Below, in pieces: positions 1-7,403 of a stretch of 14,587 bases of DNA; positions within the stretch are counted from its first letter, which is position 1; every line of letters starts with the position of its first letter. Both the position numbers and the translations under genes were made by a program. Location: positions 1 to 14,587 of the forward strand of contig JAEWQX010000120.1 of NCBI GenBank assembly GCA_023399035.1, written 5' to 3'. The DNA comes from Bacillota bacterium (GTDB lineage: Bacteria; Bacillota; Clostridia; Clostridiales; Clostridiaceae). The notes under the pieces were generated by a model, which saw nothing but the letters and a program-made list of their open reading frames with translations, made no database searches and was not told the origin of the DNA.

Positions 1-467
1 ACTTCTCTTTCTGCCCATCCTCTTCCATTATATTTTTTAGTTAATCCATATGGAAATTCATAATGTGATATTGTTACTAATGGTTCTATATTATATTTCT
101 TTAATTCCTTAAATACATCATCATAGAACTTTAATCCTTCTTCATTTGGTTCTAGTTCATCACCATTTGGGAATATTCTTGTCCAGTTTATAGACATTCT
201 GAATGTTTTAAATCCCATTTCTGCAAATAGTGCTATATCCTCTTTATATCTGTGATAAAAATCAATTGCAACATGGCTTGGATAATATGTTCCTTCTTCT
301 AATTCTGGTGTGATTCTTCTTGGCAGTGTATGAGTACCACCTGTTAAGACATCAGATGTACTTAGTCCTTTTCCGCCTTCTCTGTATCCACCTTCAAACT
401 GGTTTGCAGCTGTAGCTCCGCCCCATAAAAATCCCTTTGGAAACCCATCAGTATATTCTTTTAACAT
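1..467 (-). CDS. 6-phospho-beta-glucosidase, GH1 family (5' part; runs off the window)
   Basis: This is the N-terminal 155 residues of a glycoside hydrolase family 1 enzyme; the rest lies beyond position 1. The family members closest in appearance hydrolyse phosphorylated beta-glucosides (cellobiose-6-P, arbutin-P, salicin-P) in the cytoplasm after PTS uptake. Visible marks are the N-terminal GH1 signature FPKGFLWGGATAANQFEGG (residues 9-27), HVAIDFYHRYKEDIALFAEMGFKTFRMSINWTRIFPNG-type text around residues 68-105 in the usual order, and SHYEFPYGL near residue 138. The start ATG at 467-465 is preceded by a GGGGG ribosome binding site seven bases upstream. The catalytic glutamates are outside the window. 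It lies 623 bp downstream of the GH4 gene on the same strand, with a strong hairpin between, so it probably has its own transcript. Family assignment is firm; the phospho-substrate is inferred. Confidence 0.88.
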   Translation of the reverse strand, partial: MLKEYTDGFPKGFLWGGATAANQFEGGYREGGKGLSTSDVLTGGTHTLPRRITPELEEGTYYPSHVAIDFYHRYKEDIALFAEMGFKTFRMSINWTRIFPNGDELEPNEEGLKFYDDVFKELKKYNIEPLVTISHYEFPYGLTKKYNGRGWAERE

Positions 468-867
468 AATACAATCCCCCATTCCTGCAGTTAACAATTA
501 TCATTTAACAATTACAAATTGAATAATAATTATTATTTTAATATCTTTATCTTCTTTATAAAGGTTAAAAATTCATAGGTTAACAGCAATTAATATTTAA
601 TAATTATTTTAATTTAATTGTTTACATTGTCTTTATTTATACAATACCATAATTAATTCAAAAATAAATAAAATCTGCTCATTTAGTTACATGTTTTGTT
701 ATAAAGTCATTTGTTTCTAAATAAAACAGCATGTTTTTTATCTATAATTTAATCTTAATTCTCATAATTCCTTCAAAAATAATCCTACAAAATGTTAAGC
801 TGTTTTTTTTAATAACAACCTAACAAAATCAGCTGTAACCTGCCAGCTTATTAATATCCAGTCAAAT

Positions 868-921
868 AAATACAGGTAATCACCATGGTGACTCATACCA
901 TTAAAGTGATTACCTGTATTT
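868..921 (-). terminator. Perfect 16-bp stem hairpin, probable terminator after the GH4 gene
   Basis: Arms at 868-883 and 906-921 are perfect 16-bp reverse complements enclosing a 22-nt loop. The stem is AAATACAGGTAATCAC. The flanks are A/T-rich on both sides, so it could work in either direction. It lies about 170 bp after the GH4 stop and about 400 bp before the GH1 start. An alternative reading is a leader structure controlling the GH1 gene; no LicT-type antiterminator sequence was recognised. The rest of 468-1090 is AT-rich with no recognisable gene. Confidence 0.6.
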
Positions 922-1090
922 AATATCTTTTTCATAGTTTAGATAGGTTTTATAGATTTCATGCTGATGTATGTATAAATTAATCATATAAAAATTAATT
1001 CAACATCTTCATCATTAACACATTTATTTGTATACATTTATAAATATATCATTTAATAGTCATCTCAGTAAATTGTGAAATCATACAAAA

Positions 1091-2446
1091 TTAACACTCT
1101 ATTTCTTTTATTTTATCTGAAAATTGAGGAAGATGTTCCTTATGAGCAACAAGCATTTCATTTAATATAGTCTTTGCAATTTCACCGCTTTGAACTAAAG
1201 GATTGCTAGTAAATGCCTGTAGTGCCCTCTTATAATTTCCTGTTACAGCCGCTGATATTGTTAATTCTTCCATTGACTTCATAACTTGAACCATGCCTCT
1301 TGGTGCAGACTTAAAACTCCCCCATGTTATAGGCTGTGGCCCCTCAGTTGTTATTATACTTGAAACTTCTACTATCGAATCATATGGAAGATCAGTTATT
1401 GCTCCATTATTTTTAGTGCTTACTACCATTCTAGTATTCTTATTGTTATAAATTGATGCTATAAGTTCACATGCTGCATCACTATAATGAGTTCCGCCTC
1501 TCTTTGTAAGCTGTTCTGGCTTATAATCAAGCTTAGTGTCTTTTTATAATTCAAATAGCTCAGCTTCAGTTCTCTTTACAACTTCAGCTCTTGTTTCCCC
1601 TTTCTTGAATTCCTCTAATTCATCCTTTAGCATATCATCTGTACTGTAGTAATATCTGTGATATGGGCAAGGTAATATTCCTAAATCCTCAATTTGTTCA
1701 TAATTGAACTGAATGTCTTTTATATTTGCAACTCCAGAGTCCTTCATTTCAACTTTCTTTTCTGGATGATATAGCTTTTCAATAATTTCTTCTGTTCTCT
1801 CATTACCATCCTTATACCATACTCTATGCCAGTGGAAATGATTTAAGCCAGCAAATTTAAATATTAATTCATCTGGCTGAACATCAAGAACTTCAGCACA
1901 TATGTGCATACAATTTATTGGAACATTACATAAGCCAACAGTCCTTTCCTATCCACCATATTTTATAGCTGCTTCTGTAACCATTCCTGATGGGTTTGTA
2001 AAATTAACAAGCCATGCATCTGGACATAATTCTCTCATATCGTCTATTATATCTAAAATAACAGGAATTGTTCTAAATGCTTTAAACATTCCACCTGCAC
2101 CGTTTGTTTCCTGACCAATTATTCCATGACTCAATGGAATTCTTTCATCTTTTATCCTCGCATCTAAAAGTCCTACTCTGAACTGAGTCGATACAAAATC
2201 AGCACCTTTTAATGCTTCTCTTCTGTCTAATGTTAGGTAAACCTTCCAGTCAAGACCCGCTGCCCTAACCATTCTCTGTGCCATTGCCCCCACTATTTCA
2301 AGCTTTTCTCTGCCTTCTTCAATATCAACAAGCCATAATTCACTTATTGGAAGTTCATCTTTTCTCTTTATAAATCCTTCAATTAGTTCAGGAGTATAAC
2401 TTGATCCTCCACCAATAGTTGCGATTTTAATCCTTCTCTTTTTCAT
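1091..2446 (-). pseudogene. GH4 6-phospho-beta-glucosidase (LicH/CelF-like) interrupted by two in-frame stop codons
   Basis: The reading frame 2446->1091 encodes a 451-codon GH4 protein, close to the roughly 440 residues usual for LicH/CelF. The frame is never shifted but is broken by TAG at codon 166 (1951-1949) and TAA at codon 301 (1546-1544). Family members cleave phosphorylated disaccharides in the cytoplasm by an NAD+ and Mn2+ dependent redox elimination. Visible marks: the dinucleotide-binding loop IATIGGGSSYTPEL (residues 8-21), TQFRVGLL, IGQETNGAGG, VNFTNPSGM, and the metal-ligand regions GLCNVPI (Cys173, just after the first stop) and GLNHFHW (His203). Family alignment suggests the first stop replaced Trp or another one-step neighbour and the second replaced Tyr (ELFEL-stop-KDTKLD, relatives have FELYKDP). 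A GGGGG ribosome binding site precedes the ATG. A recently inactivated gene is most likely; sequencing error is possible. Confidence 0.85.
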
Positions 2447-2682
2447 GACTGTATCCCCCTTAATTCACTATAATTACTTAAAATAAAAAACTCTTCTGCG
2501 CAGACTATGTGTTTGTGCTAACTTTAAAATTTATCTACAGTTTTTCATGAATATAATTTCCTAAAAAATAAAATATTCATTTTTCATTTATCATTTATAG
2601 AGATTCACTTAACTTTAAAATCAAAATAAATAGATAATCATGTATCTGTTGACTATGAAAATATATTCTAATTCCTAAATCA

Positions 2683-2700
2683 TTTGAAAAGCTTTTCAAA
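2683..2700. promoter_or_regulatory. 18-bp perfect palindrome upstream of the GH4 gene, putative operator
   Basis: TTTGAAAAGCTTTTCAAA at 2683-2700 is a perfect palindrome, about 237 bp upstream of the GH4 start and between it and the licB-like terminator. Its 14-bp core resembles LacI/CcpA-type operators in length and ends, but the centre is GC instead of the usual CG. A sugar-responsive regulator site is possible; no clear -35/-10 pair was found near it. Confidence 0.35.
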
Positions 2701-2861
2701 ATCCTATATATAAAATATCATATTCTACAATTAAAAACTCTACTTTTTCGCATTTAGTAATATTGCCATATAGAAAGTTATTTGTTTTATAAAAAAACAA
2801 TTTGTTTTTTAAGATAAAAAAATGACTAATAATAAATAAAAATCTAATAATTCTTATCCAG

Positions 2862-2902
2862 TACACAAAAATAAGAATCCCAAGGTATCCTCAAGATTCT
2901 TA
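2862..2902 (-). terminator. Intrinsic terminator of the licB-like gene
   Basis: Read on the minus strand, arms TAAGAATC (2902-2895) and GATTCTTA (2879-2872) pair, and the stem extends inward with G-U and G-C pairs to an ATA loop. It is followed at once by TTTTTGTG. It lies about 100 bp after the permease stop. Between it and the GH4 gene (2447-2861) the sequence is AT-rich and shows no gene. Confidence 0.8.
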
Positions 2903-3002
2903 ATCATAAATTATATTTTAAATGTAAGTCCTATCTAACTTAAAAAAGTACTTTTCTTAAGCCATTTAAACCTAGTAAATAGTATATTTCCTACTCTTTT
3001 CA

Positions 3003-3977
3003 TTAAGCTTGTGCCACGTCTACTTCTTTTCCTGAATCTTCAATATCAGGTTCCTTTGCTACAAAATAAACTCCAGCAATAACTAAAAGACTGCATAATA
3101 CTGTTCTTACACTTATTTCTGTTCCATTTATAAGTCTGTCAAAAATGATTGACCATACTACATATGTTATGTTTAATCCCATTGCCCTTGTAGGTCCTAT
3201 TCTATAAATTGCATTGTAATAGAATAAATATGATACTGTTCCGCTTAATGCTGTTGCTGCGATCCACCATATTACGTTTGTTCTTAAAACTTCAACGCTT
3301 AATCCGATACCTCCTACAATTGGCACTATAAGAATTCCATATACTATTGCTGATGTTAACTGTCTTATCTGAAGAGCAAATTCTGAACTTACTTCATCGC
3401 CTTTCATTCCATATGCACAAATTACACATTCACTGCCCCATCCAATTACACAAAGGAATGCACATAAAAATCCACCAATGCTCACGCCAGTTTCACCTGA
3501 AGAATATCCGAGTACAGTAACTCCAATTATTGCAAAAATCAAACCTATCCATGCTTTTTTGTTTAACTTTTCTTTTAAAATAAAGTAAGATAAAATTGCT
3601 CCAACTGCTGGATATAATGATGAAATAATTGCTGTATATGATGGTCCTATAAGCTTTACTGCCAATAAGTAACCGGTCATACCAACAGGACCTCCCATAA
3701 GTGCTGCTATCACAACAAATAAGGCACTTTTTGTCTTCATTGCTTTAAATAAATTGCCAAGCTGTCTCTTTGCTGCAAGATATAAGAATGTCCATAAAGC
3801 TGAAAAAGCATCATGAAAAAATGCCGTTACAAAAGGAGCTAAAAAAACTGCCTCATCTGGTAAAAATGGAGCCATTGCAAGAACCAATGACATTAAAACT
3901 GTATCAAGTCCCCATGTTGCTGCTGATGTTATACCACTCATAACCCCTATTTTATAATTGTTTTTGCTGTTTAACAT
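3003..3977 (-). CDS. licB: DMT-superfamily (EamA) permease resembling choline transporter LicB
   Basis: A 324-residue integral membrane protein with about ten hydrophobic segments and two EamA-type halves, the usual size of DMT carriers. LicB proteins import choline for phosphocholine decoration of surface polymers. Recalled similarity to pneumococcal LicB is good over long stretches: GGPVGMTGYLLAVKLIG (residues 95-111), SLYPAVGAILSYFILKEKL, the FLCAFLCVIGWGSECVI segment, FALQIRQLTSAIVY, and GLNITYVVWSIIF near the C-terminus. The ATG at 3977 follows a GAGGGGG ribosome binding site. It appears to be monocistronic: a terminator follows at 2862-2902 and a promoter-like region with a GTTC-N7-GAAC palindrome lies upstream at 4154-4211. 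Other choline kinase and LicC-type genes in the window support the choline role. A different DMT substrate cannot be excluded from sequence. Confidence 0.75.
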   Translation of the reverse strand: MLNSKNNYKIGVMSGITSAATWGLDTVLMSLVLAMAPFLPDEAVFLAPFVTAFFHDAFSALWTFLYLAAKRQLGNLFKAMKTKSALFVVIAALMGGPVGMTGYLLAVKLIGPSYTAIISSLYPAVGAILSYFILKEKLNKKAWIGLIFAIIGVTVLGYSSGETGVSIGGFLCAFLCVIGWGSECVICAYGMKGDEVSSEFALQIRQLTSAIVYGILIVPIVGGIGLSVEVLRTNVIWWIAATALSGTVSYLFYYNAIYRIGPTRAMGLNITYVVWSIIFDRLINGTEISVRTVLCSLLVIAGVYFVAKEPDIEDSGKEVDVAQA

Positions 3978-4153
3978 GTATAATCCCCCTCAATTTTAAT
4001 TATTATATAGTTTCAATCATACAAATAATTCTTAATTTTTGTTGTTAATATTTATATAAAGCTTATTAAACAATAAAATTTAATATAAGTATTAAAAATG
4101 TTTCTCTGAATTCAAAATAAACTTTTAGTTAGATTGCTTTCACAAATTGTAAA

Positions 4154-4168
4154 GTTCATTTTCTGAAC
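4154..4168. promoter_or_regulatory. Putative operator GTTC-N7-GAAC at the licB-like promoter
   Basis: GTTCATTTTCTGAAC lies just downstream of a likely minus-strand -10 (TATAAA, 4177-4172), so it covers the expected transcription start of the licB-like gene. The same GTTC-N7-GAAC arrangement occurs at 13657-13671 in the promoter of the HTH-containing fusion gene. This suggests a shared regulator, possibly the fusion protein itself. Confidence 0.5.
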
Positions 4169-4171
4169 ATT

Positions 4172-4211
4172 TTTATAGTATCATTGTTCAGTGTTCAATA
4201 CAATATGTTCA
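4172..4211 (-). promoter_or_regulatory. Putative licB-like promoter with repeated TGAACA half-sites
   Basis: On the minus strand a -35-like TTGAAC (4198-4193) is 15 bases from TATAAA (4177-4172); the short spacer makes the exact pairing uncertain. TGAACA-type hexamers occur in the same orientation with GTTC (plus strand) at 4186, 4193 and 4207, spaced 7 and 14 bases apart. They could be extra half-sites for the regulator that binds the palindrome at 4154-4168. The long gap 3978-4667 otherwise shows only AT-rich sequence. Confidence 0.4.
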
Positions 4212-4610
4212 TTAAAATAAAATTTAAATTTTATAAAAATCCAATTTCATACTTCCTAACTCAAAATAATCTCCTCTATATTTAAATAATTCCAATATAC
4301 TATGTTTAATATTAGAATCTAGCTTTGTATAGCAATTATAGTTCTAACATTTAAATTTCAGTTTTACTACTAATGTTTAAAAAAACAATTATTTCAATTC
4401 ATAGATGGTTTACTTATCCTAGATACTTTACCTGCCCTAACTTCTGTAAGTTTTAAAACATAGTTAATTTTTAAAATAAATGTTGTTGGTGATTAAAGTA
4501 TTAAATATTAGTCAATGATTTAAATAATATAAAATTCTTATAATAAATATTCTAATGATATATCTTCTAATTAGTTTTCTTATTATATTGTTTTTATATT
4601 CTTTTCATTA

Positions 4611-4647
4611 TTAATAAAAGTAAGTTTTACCGCCTACTTTTTATTAA
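4611..4647 (+). repeat. Imperfect inverted repeat just upstream of the IS1595-like gene
   Basis: TTAATAAAAGTA (4611-4622) faces TACTTTTTATTAA (4635-4647) with one bulged base, and the loop contains GTTTTACCGCC. It ends 18 bases before the ribosome binding site. It could be a transcript hairpin, an upstream terminator or an autoregulatory binding site. A matching terminal repeat was not found downstream of the gene, so it is not shown to be an IS end. Confidence 0.35.
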
Positions 4648-4676
4648 AATAATATAAAAGATGTGGAGTGCATTAT

Positions 4677-5657
4677 ATGATAAAATATGATTTTGACTTT
4701 ATAAAAAGTAACGAGTATTCAAATAAAATATTAAAAAAAGAACTATACGACAATAAAAATATAGCTAAATATTCAAATTGTCCTCATTGTCACGGGAAAA
4801 ACTTCATAAAATTTGGTAAGTATAACGGAATTCAAAGATATAGGTGTAAAACATGTAAAAAGACTTTTTCAAATACTACAAATTCCATATGGAAATATTC
4901 AAAAAAATCAGCTGAAAAATGGTTTAGATTTTCAGAACTTTTAATTGAAGAGAAAACCTTAAATTATTGTTCTAAATCACTTGGTATATCAATAGTTACA
5001 GCTTTTTATTGGAGGCATAAGCTCTTGCATGCTATTGAAAAAATCTATACTTGTGAAATCTTTAAGGATATTGTTTTTATAAACGTAGAAGCAGAGGGAT
5101 TAAGCAATAAAGGCAGTAAAGGTTGTGCCTATAATTATAAAAATAAATTTTGTAAAAGATATGATTTATTCAGAACAAGAGTATATATACTAAATCTCTA
5201 TGATATTAATGATTCAATTAATATCAAAGTTATTGGCACATCTAATAACTGGTGGAAGGATTCTGATAATAAAATATTCTGTAAAATTGATGAAAAAGCA
5301 TATGTAAAAACTATAGATGGTCGAACTTTTCGTGATGATGTAATAAATCATAATAAACGAGTACCTTTAAAAATAAGAAAGTCTCTTCAGTATGATTCAC
5401 ACTCTTATTATTTAAAAGATAATATTATATGTTCGTCAGATATTTTAAACTCTAATTTAAAATTAGCAAAATGGCTTAGTAAATTTAAGGGAGTAGCTTC
5501 AAGATATCTTAATCATTACTGCAGTCTTTTTTCTATCTTATTTGTAAAAAAGCAGTATGATTATATGAATATCTTCTTTGATATATTGTCAAAAAGTACT
5601 TTTCAAGATAACTATTATTTGAAGACTAGCGATTTAAGAAGCATACATCAAATATAA
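4677..5657 (+). CDS. IS1595/ISXO2-like transposase-derived protein with degenerate catalytic motifs
   Basis: A 326-residue protein with the architecture of IS1595-family transposases. Residues 35-60 form a zinc ribbon (Cys35-x2-Cys38, Cys57-x2-Cys60), followed by a helical region with an HTH-like stretch around 93-120, then a diverged DDE-type domain ending in WLSKFKGVASRYLNHY (266-281), which matches the family's conserved FxGVxxxYLxNY text. The expected first catalytic segment (V-E-x-D-E-T) reads VEAEGLS at 137-143, so the Asp appears to be replaced; the N-S-x-H segment reads NSNL at 258-261, so the His is missing. The frame is nevertheless intact. The ATG at 4677 is chosen because TGGAG lies 8 bases upstream; an upstream GTG at 4668 overlaps that site. 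No terminal inverted repeats or target duplication were found. It may be a decaying solo transposase or a protein kept for DNA binding. Confidence 0.7.
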   Translation: MIKYDFDFIKSNEYSNKILKKELYDNKNIAKYSNCPHCHGKNFIKFGKYNGIQRYRCKTCKKTFSNTTNSIWKYSKKSAEKWFRFSELLIEEKTLNYCSKSLGISIVTAFYWRHKLLHAIEKIYTCEIFKDIVFINVEAEGLSNKGSKGCAYNYKNKFCKRYDLFRTRVYILNLYDINDSINIKVIGTSNNWWKDSDNKIFCKIDEKAYVKTIDGRTFRDDVINHNKRVPLKIRKSLQYDSHSYYLKDNIICSSDILNSNLKLAKWLSKFKGVASRYLNHYCSLFSILFVKKQYDYMNIFFDILSKSTFQDNYYLKTSDLRSIHQI

Positions 5658-5671
5658 CTTTTATAGTACTT

Positions 5672-5701
5672 TTAATGTAATTGATTACAAAAATACATTA
5701 A
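5672..5701 (+). terminator. Weak AT-rich hairpin after the IS1595-like gene
   Basis: TTAATGTA (5672-5679) pairs with TACATTAA (5694-5701), 14 bases after the stop codon, and is followed by a T-rich run. The stem has almost no G/C, so termination would be weak. A second AT-rich inverted repeat lies at 5720-5769. The rest of 5658-6035 shows no gene. Confidence 0.35.
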
Positions 5702-6030
5702 TCATTTTATTAACTAACGAAATATATTTTTGCTTTATTTTTACAGTCATAGGGCAAAAATAAATATTTAATGCAAATTATATTGCTTTTACAATTTTTA
5801 TTAACAACATTTATTTTAAAAAAATACTATGAATTTATTTCTATTAGTATCACTCAATTAGATATTGTATTATATTAAACAGATATAGTTTATAAGTACG
5901 AGTTTCAGAGTATAATTGTGTTATTCATACTGTTCATAGTATCTATACTATTTATGCATAGCTTTTAAATTAACATTATAATTATATATAGTATTTTCTA
6001 TATAATTTGATTATATCTTAATATACTTAT

Positions 6031-6109
6031 AAAAAAAGCATACTCTACATAAAAACTGCTATATATAAATAAACTTAATATTAACAGACTTTTAATATAA
6101 AGCATGCTT
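6031..6109 (-). terminator. Possible terminator of the choline-binding-type repeat gene
   Basis: On the minus strand AAGCATGC (6109-6102) can pair with GTATGCTT (6043-6036, one G-U pair), followed by an uninterrupted run of T. The enclosed loop is long (about 58 nt), so the structure is less typical than the others in this window. Confidence 0.4.
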
Positions 6110-6152
6110 CTATAAAATGAAATAAGAATACTACTTCTTTCCTGTCTTTATT

Positions 6153-7223
6153 TTATCCAAGCTGCAGCTCACCATGGCTGTTGAATTTATACACTGAACC
6201 ATTAATTAACAAATCACCAATCTGCATTTTCCCATCATTATTAAAATAATACCAGTTTCCATGATCCTTAAACCATCCTGTCTTCATTATTCCATTAGTA
6301 TCACAATAGTACCAGTTGCCATCATCCTTAACCCAACCAATTGCCATATTTCCAGTATGCTTCAAATAATACCATGCTCCATTCTGCTGAAGCCATCCTG
6401 TATATAATGATCCATCTTCATTAAAATAATACCAGTCTTCCTTGTCCTTAAACCATCCATGGACAATTTCTTTAGAATCAGGATTTACATAATACCATTT
6501 ATCAGCATTCTTAACCCATCCTGAAACCCCTTCGCCTGATATATTAAATTCTATATCCACATTACCGATAATATTTTTCCCTGACTGATCATAAACTGTA
6601 CCAATTACAGATGCAATCCCATTTTGTACTGCAGTAAGCTCTCCATTTTCACTTACAACTACATTGTCATTATTACTGCTTTTCCATTTTACGTTGTCAT
6701 ATACCTCTCCATCTATAACAGCTTCAAGTTTGCTTGTATCTCCAACTTTAACTACATTATCAAGACCGTTAACTTTAATATTTTTATAATTAATATCAAA
6801 TTCATATATTAATTGATTGCTTGATTTATCTAGAATTCTGACTGTATTTTCTCCTTCTCTTAAATCAGCAGTCAATGTATACGGCTTATCTTCAGATATT
6901 GTTCCCGCTATAGAATTATCTGTCCCTGTTACAATATAATTACCTGGATTAAATCCATCCTTGCAGTCAAACTCCATTTCAACCTTATATTTATTATTTA
7001 TCACATCAGATTTGAATACATCGTGAGCAGTGCTTGCATTAACCAATGCTTCACCTGTCTTTATTCTTAAATTATATATATCCTTTGAATTAATATTCTC
7101 ATTAGCTAATTCTGTTTTATTTTCTGCACAATAAGCTTTTTCTGCCAGCTTACTCTGTCCAAATGTCGTAATTGAAAAAGAAACTAATAATAACGAAAAA
7201 TACCTAAATAAATTTTTTTCCAT
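6153..7223 (-). CDS. Secreted Big_2-domain protein with C-terminal choline-binding-type cell wall repeats
   Basis: A 356-residue exported protein. Residues 1-32 form a signal peptide (basic MEKNLFRY, hydrophobic LLLVSFSITTF, cleavage plausible around YCA-EN). Residues about 55-145 look like a beta-rich domain of unknown type; 148-228 match a bacterial Ig-like Big_2 domain (VKVGDTSKLEAVI, WKSSNNDNVVVSENGELTAV). Residues 235-356 hold five or six repeats of the form GW-x6-WYY-x7-G, the cell-wall-binding repeat of choline-binding proteins and clostridial toxins. No catalytic domain is recognised, so it may be a structural or adhesive surface protein. The start at 7223 is chosen for its AAGGAGG site and signal peptide; an upstream in-frame ATG at 7280 lies in the promoter. 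Linked lic-type genes suggest that phosphocholine is the ligand, which is inference. Confidence 0.85.
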   Translation of the reverse strand: MEKNLFRYFSLLLVSFSITTFGQSKLAEKAYCAENKTELANENINSKDIYNLRIKTGEALVNASTAHDVFKSDVINNKYKVEMEFDCKDGFNPGNYIVTGTDNSIAGTISEDKPYTLTADLREGENTVRILDKSSNQLIYEFDINYKNIKVNGLDNVVKVGDTSKLEAVIDGEVYDNVKWKSSNNDNVVVSENGELTAVQNGIASVIGTVYDQSGKNIIGNVDIEFNISGEGVSGWVKNADKWYYVNPDSKEIVHGWFKDKEDWYYFNEDGSLYTGWLQQNGAWYYLKHTGNMAIGWVKDDGNWYYCDTNGIMKTGWFKDHGNWYYFNNDGKMQIGDLLINGSVYKFNSHGELQLG

Positions 7224-7268
7224 AAAATAAATCCTCCTTATAATTATTGTAATATTTTCCATAAATAT

Positions 7269-7296
7269 ATTATATAACATCCACTTCTTTTTACAA
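7269..7296 (-). promoter_or_regulatory. Promoter of the Big_2/repeat protein gene
   Basis: Minus-strand TTGTAA (7296-7291) and a perfect TATAAT (7274-7269) are separated by 16 bases. They lie about 45 bp upstream of the start codon, giving a short leader that contains the AAGGAGG ribosome binding site. Confidence 0.65.
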
Positions 7297-7333
7297 CTTG
7301 CTTCATTCCCTAGGTTTTGATATTATCTGTTAA

Positions 7334-7384
7334 TAAAAAATAAGCTTATACAAAATATTTAAAAAATATCTCGTAAAAGCTTAT
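7334..7384 (-). terminator. Intrinsic terminator of the TacF-like flippase gene
   Basis: Arms at 7364-7384 and 7340-7360 form a 21-position stem with one mismatch around a 3-nt loop. Two of the pairs are G-U only when read on the minus strand, and the stem is followed by TTTTTT (7339-7334). Both facts fix the direction. It separates the flippase gene from the repeat-protein promoter. Confidence 0.85.
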
Positions 7385-7403
7385 ACTGCCTCTGTTATTT
7401 TCA

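Noticed and set aside
798..848. Mutually exclusive AGCTG/CAGCT hairpins as an antiterminator upstream of the GH1 gene
   Set aside because: The arms are only five bases and no U-run follows in the gene's direction; chance is the better explanation.
1949..1951. Pyrrolysine-type recoding of the TAG codon
   Set aside because: The second interruption is TAA, GH4 enzymes do not use pyrrolysine, and no supporting element is seen.
1091..2446. Frameshift interpretation of the broken GH4 gene
   Set aside because: Codon arithmetic shows that all three pieces share one frame; the breaks are substitutions to stop codons, not insertions or deletions.
2683..2700. Canonical CcpA cre site
   Set aside because: The centre is GC instead of CG, so it does not match the cre consensus; kept only as an unspecified palindrome.
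4668..4676. GTG start for the IS1595-like gene
   Set aside because: The GTG overlaps the GGAG ribosome binding site that is correctly spaced for the ATG at 4677.
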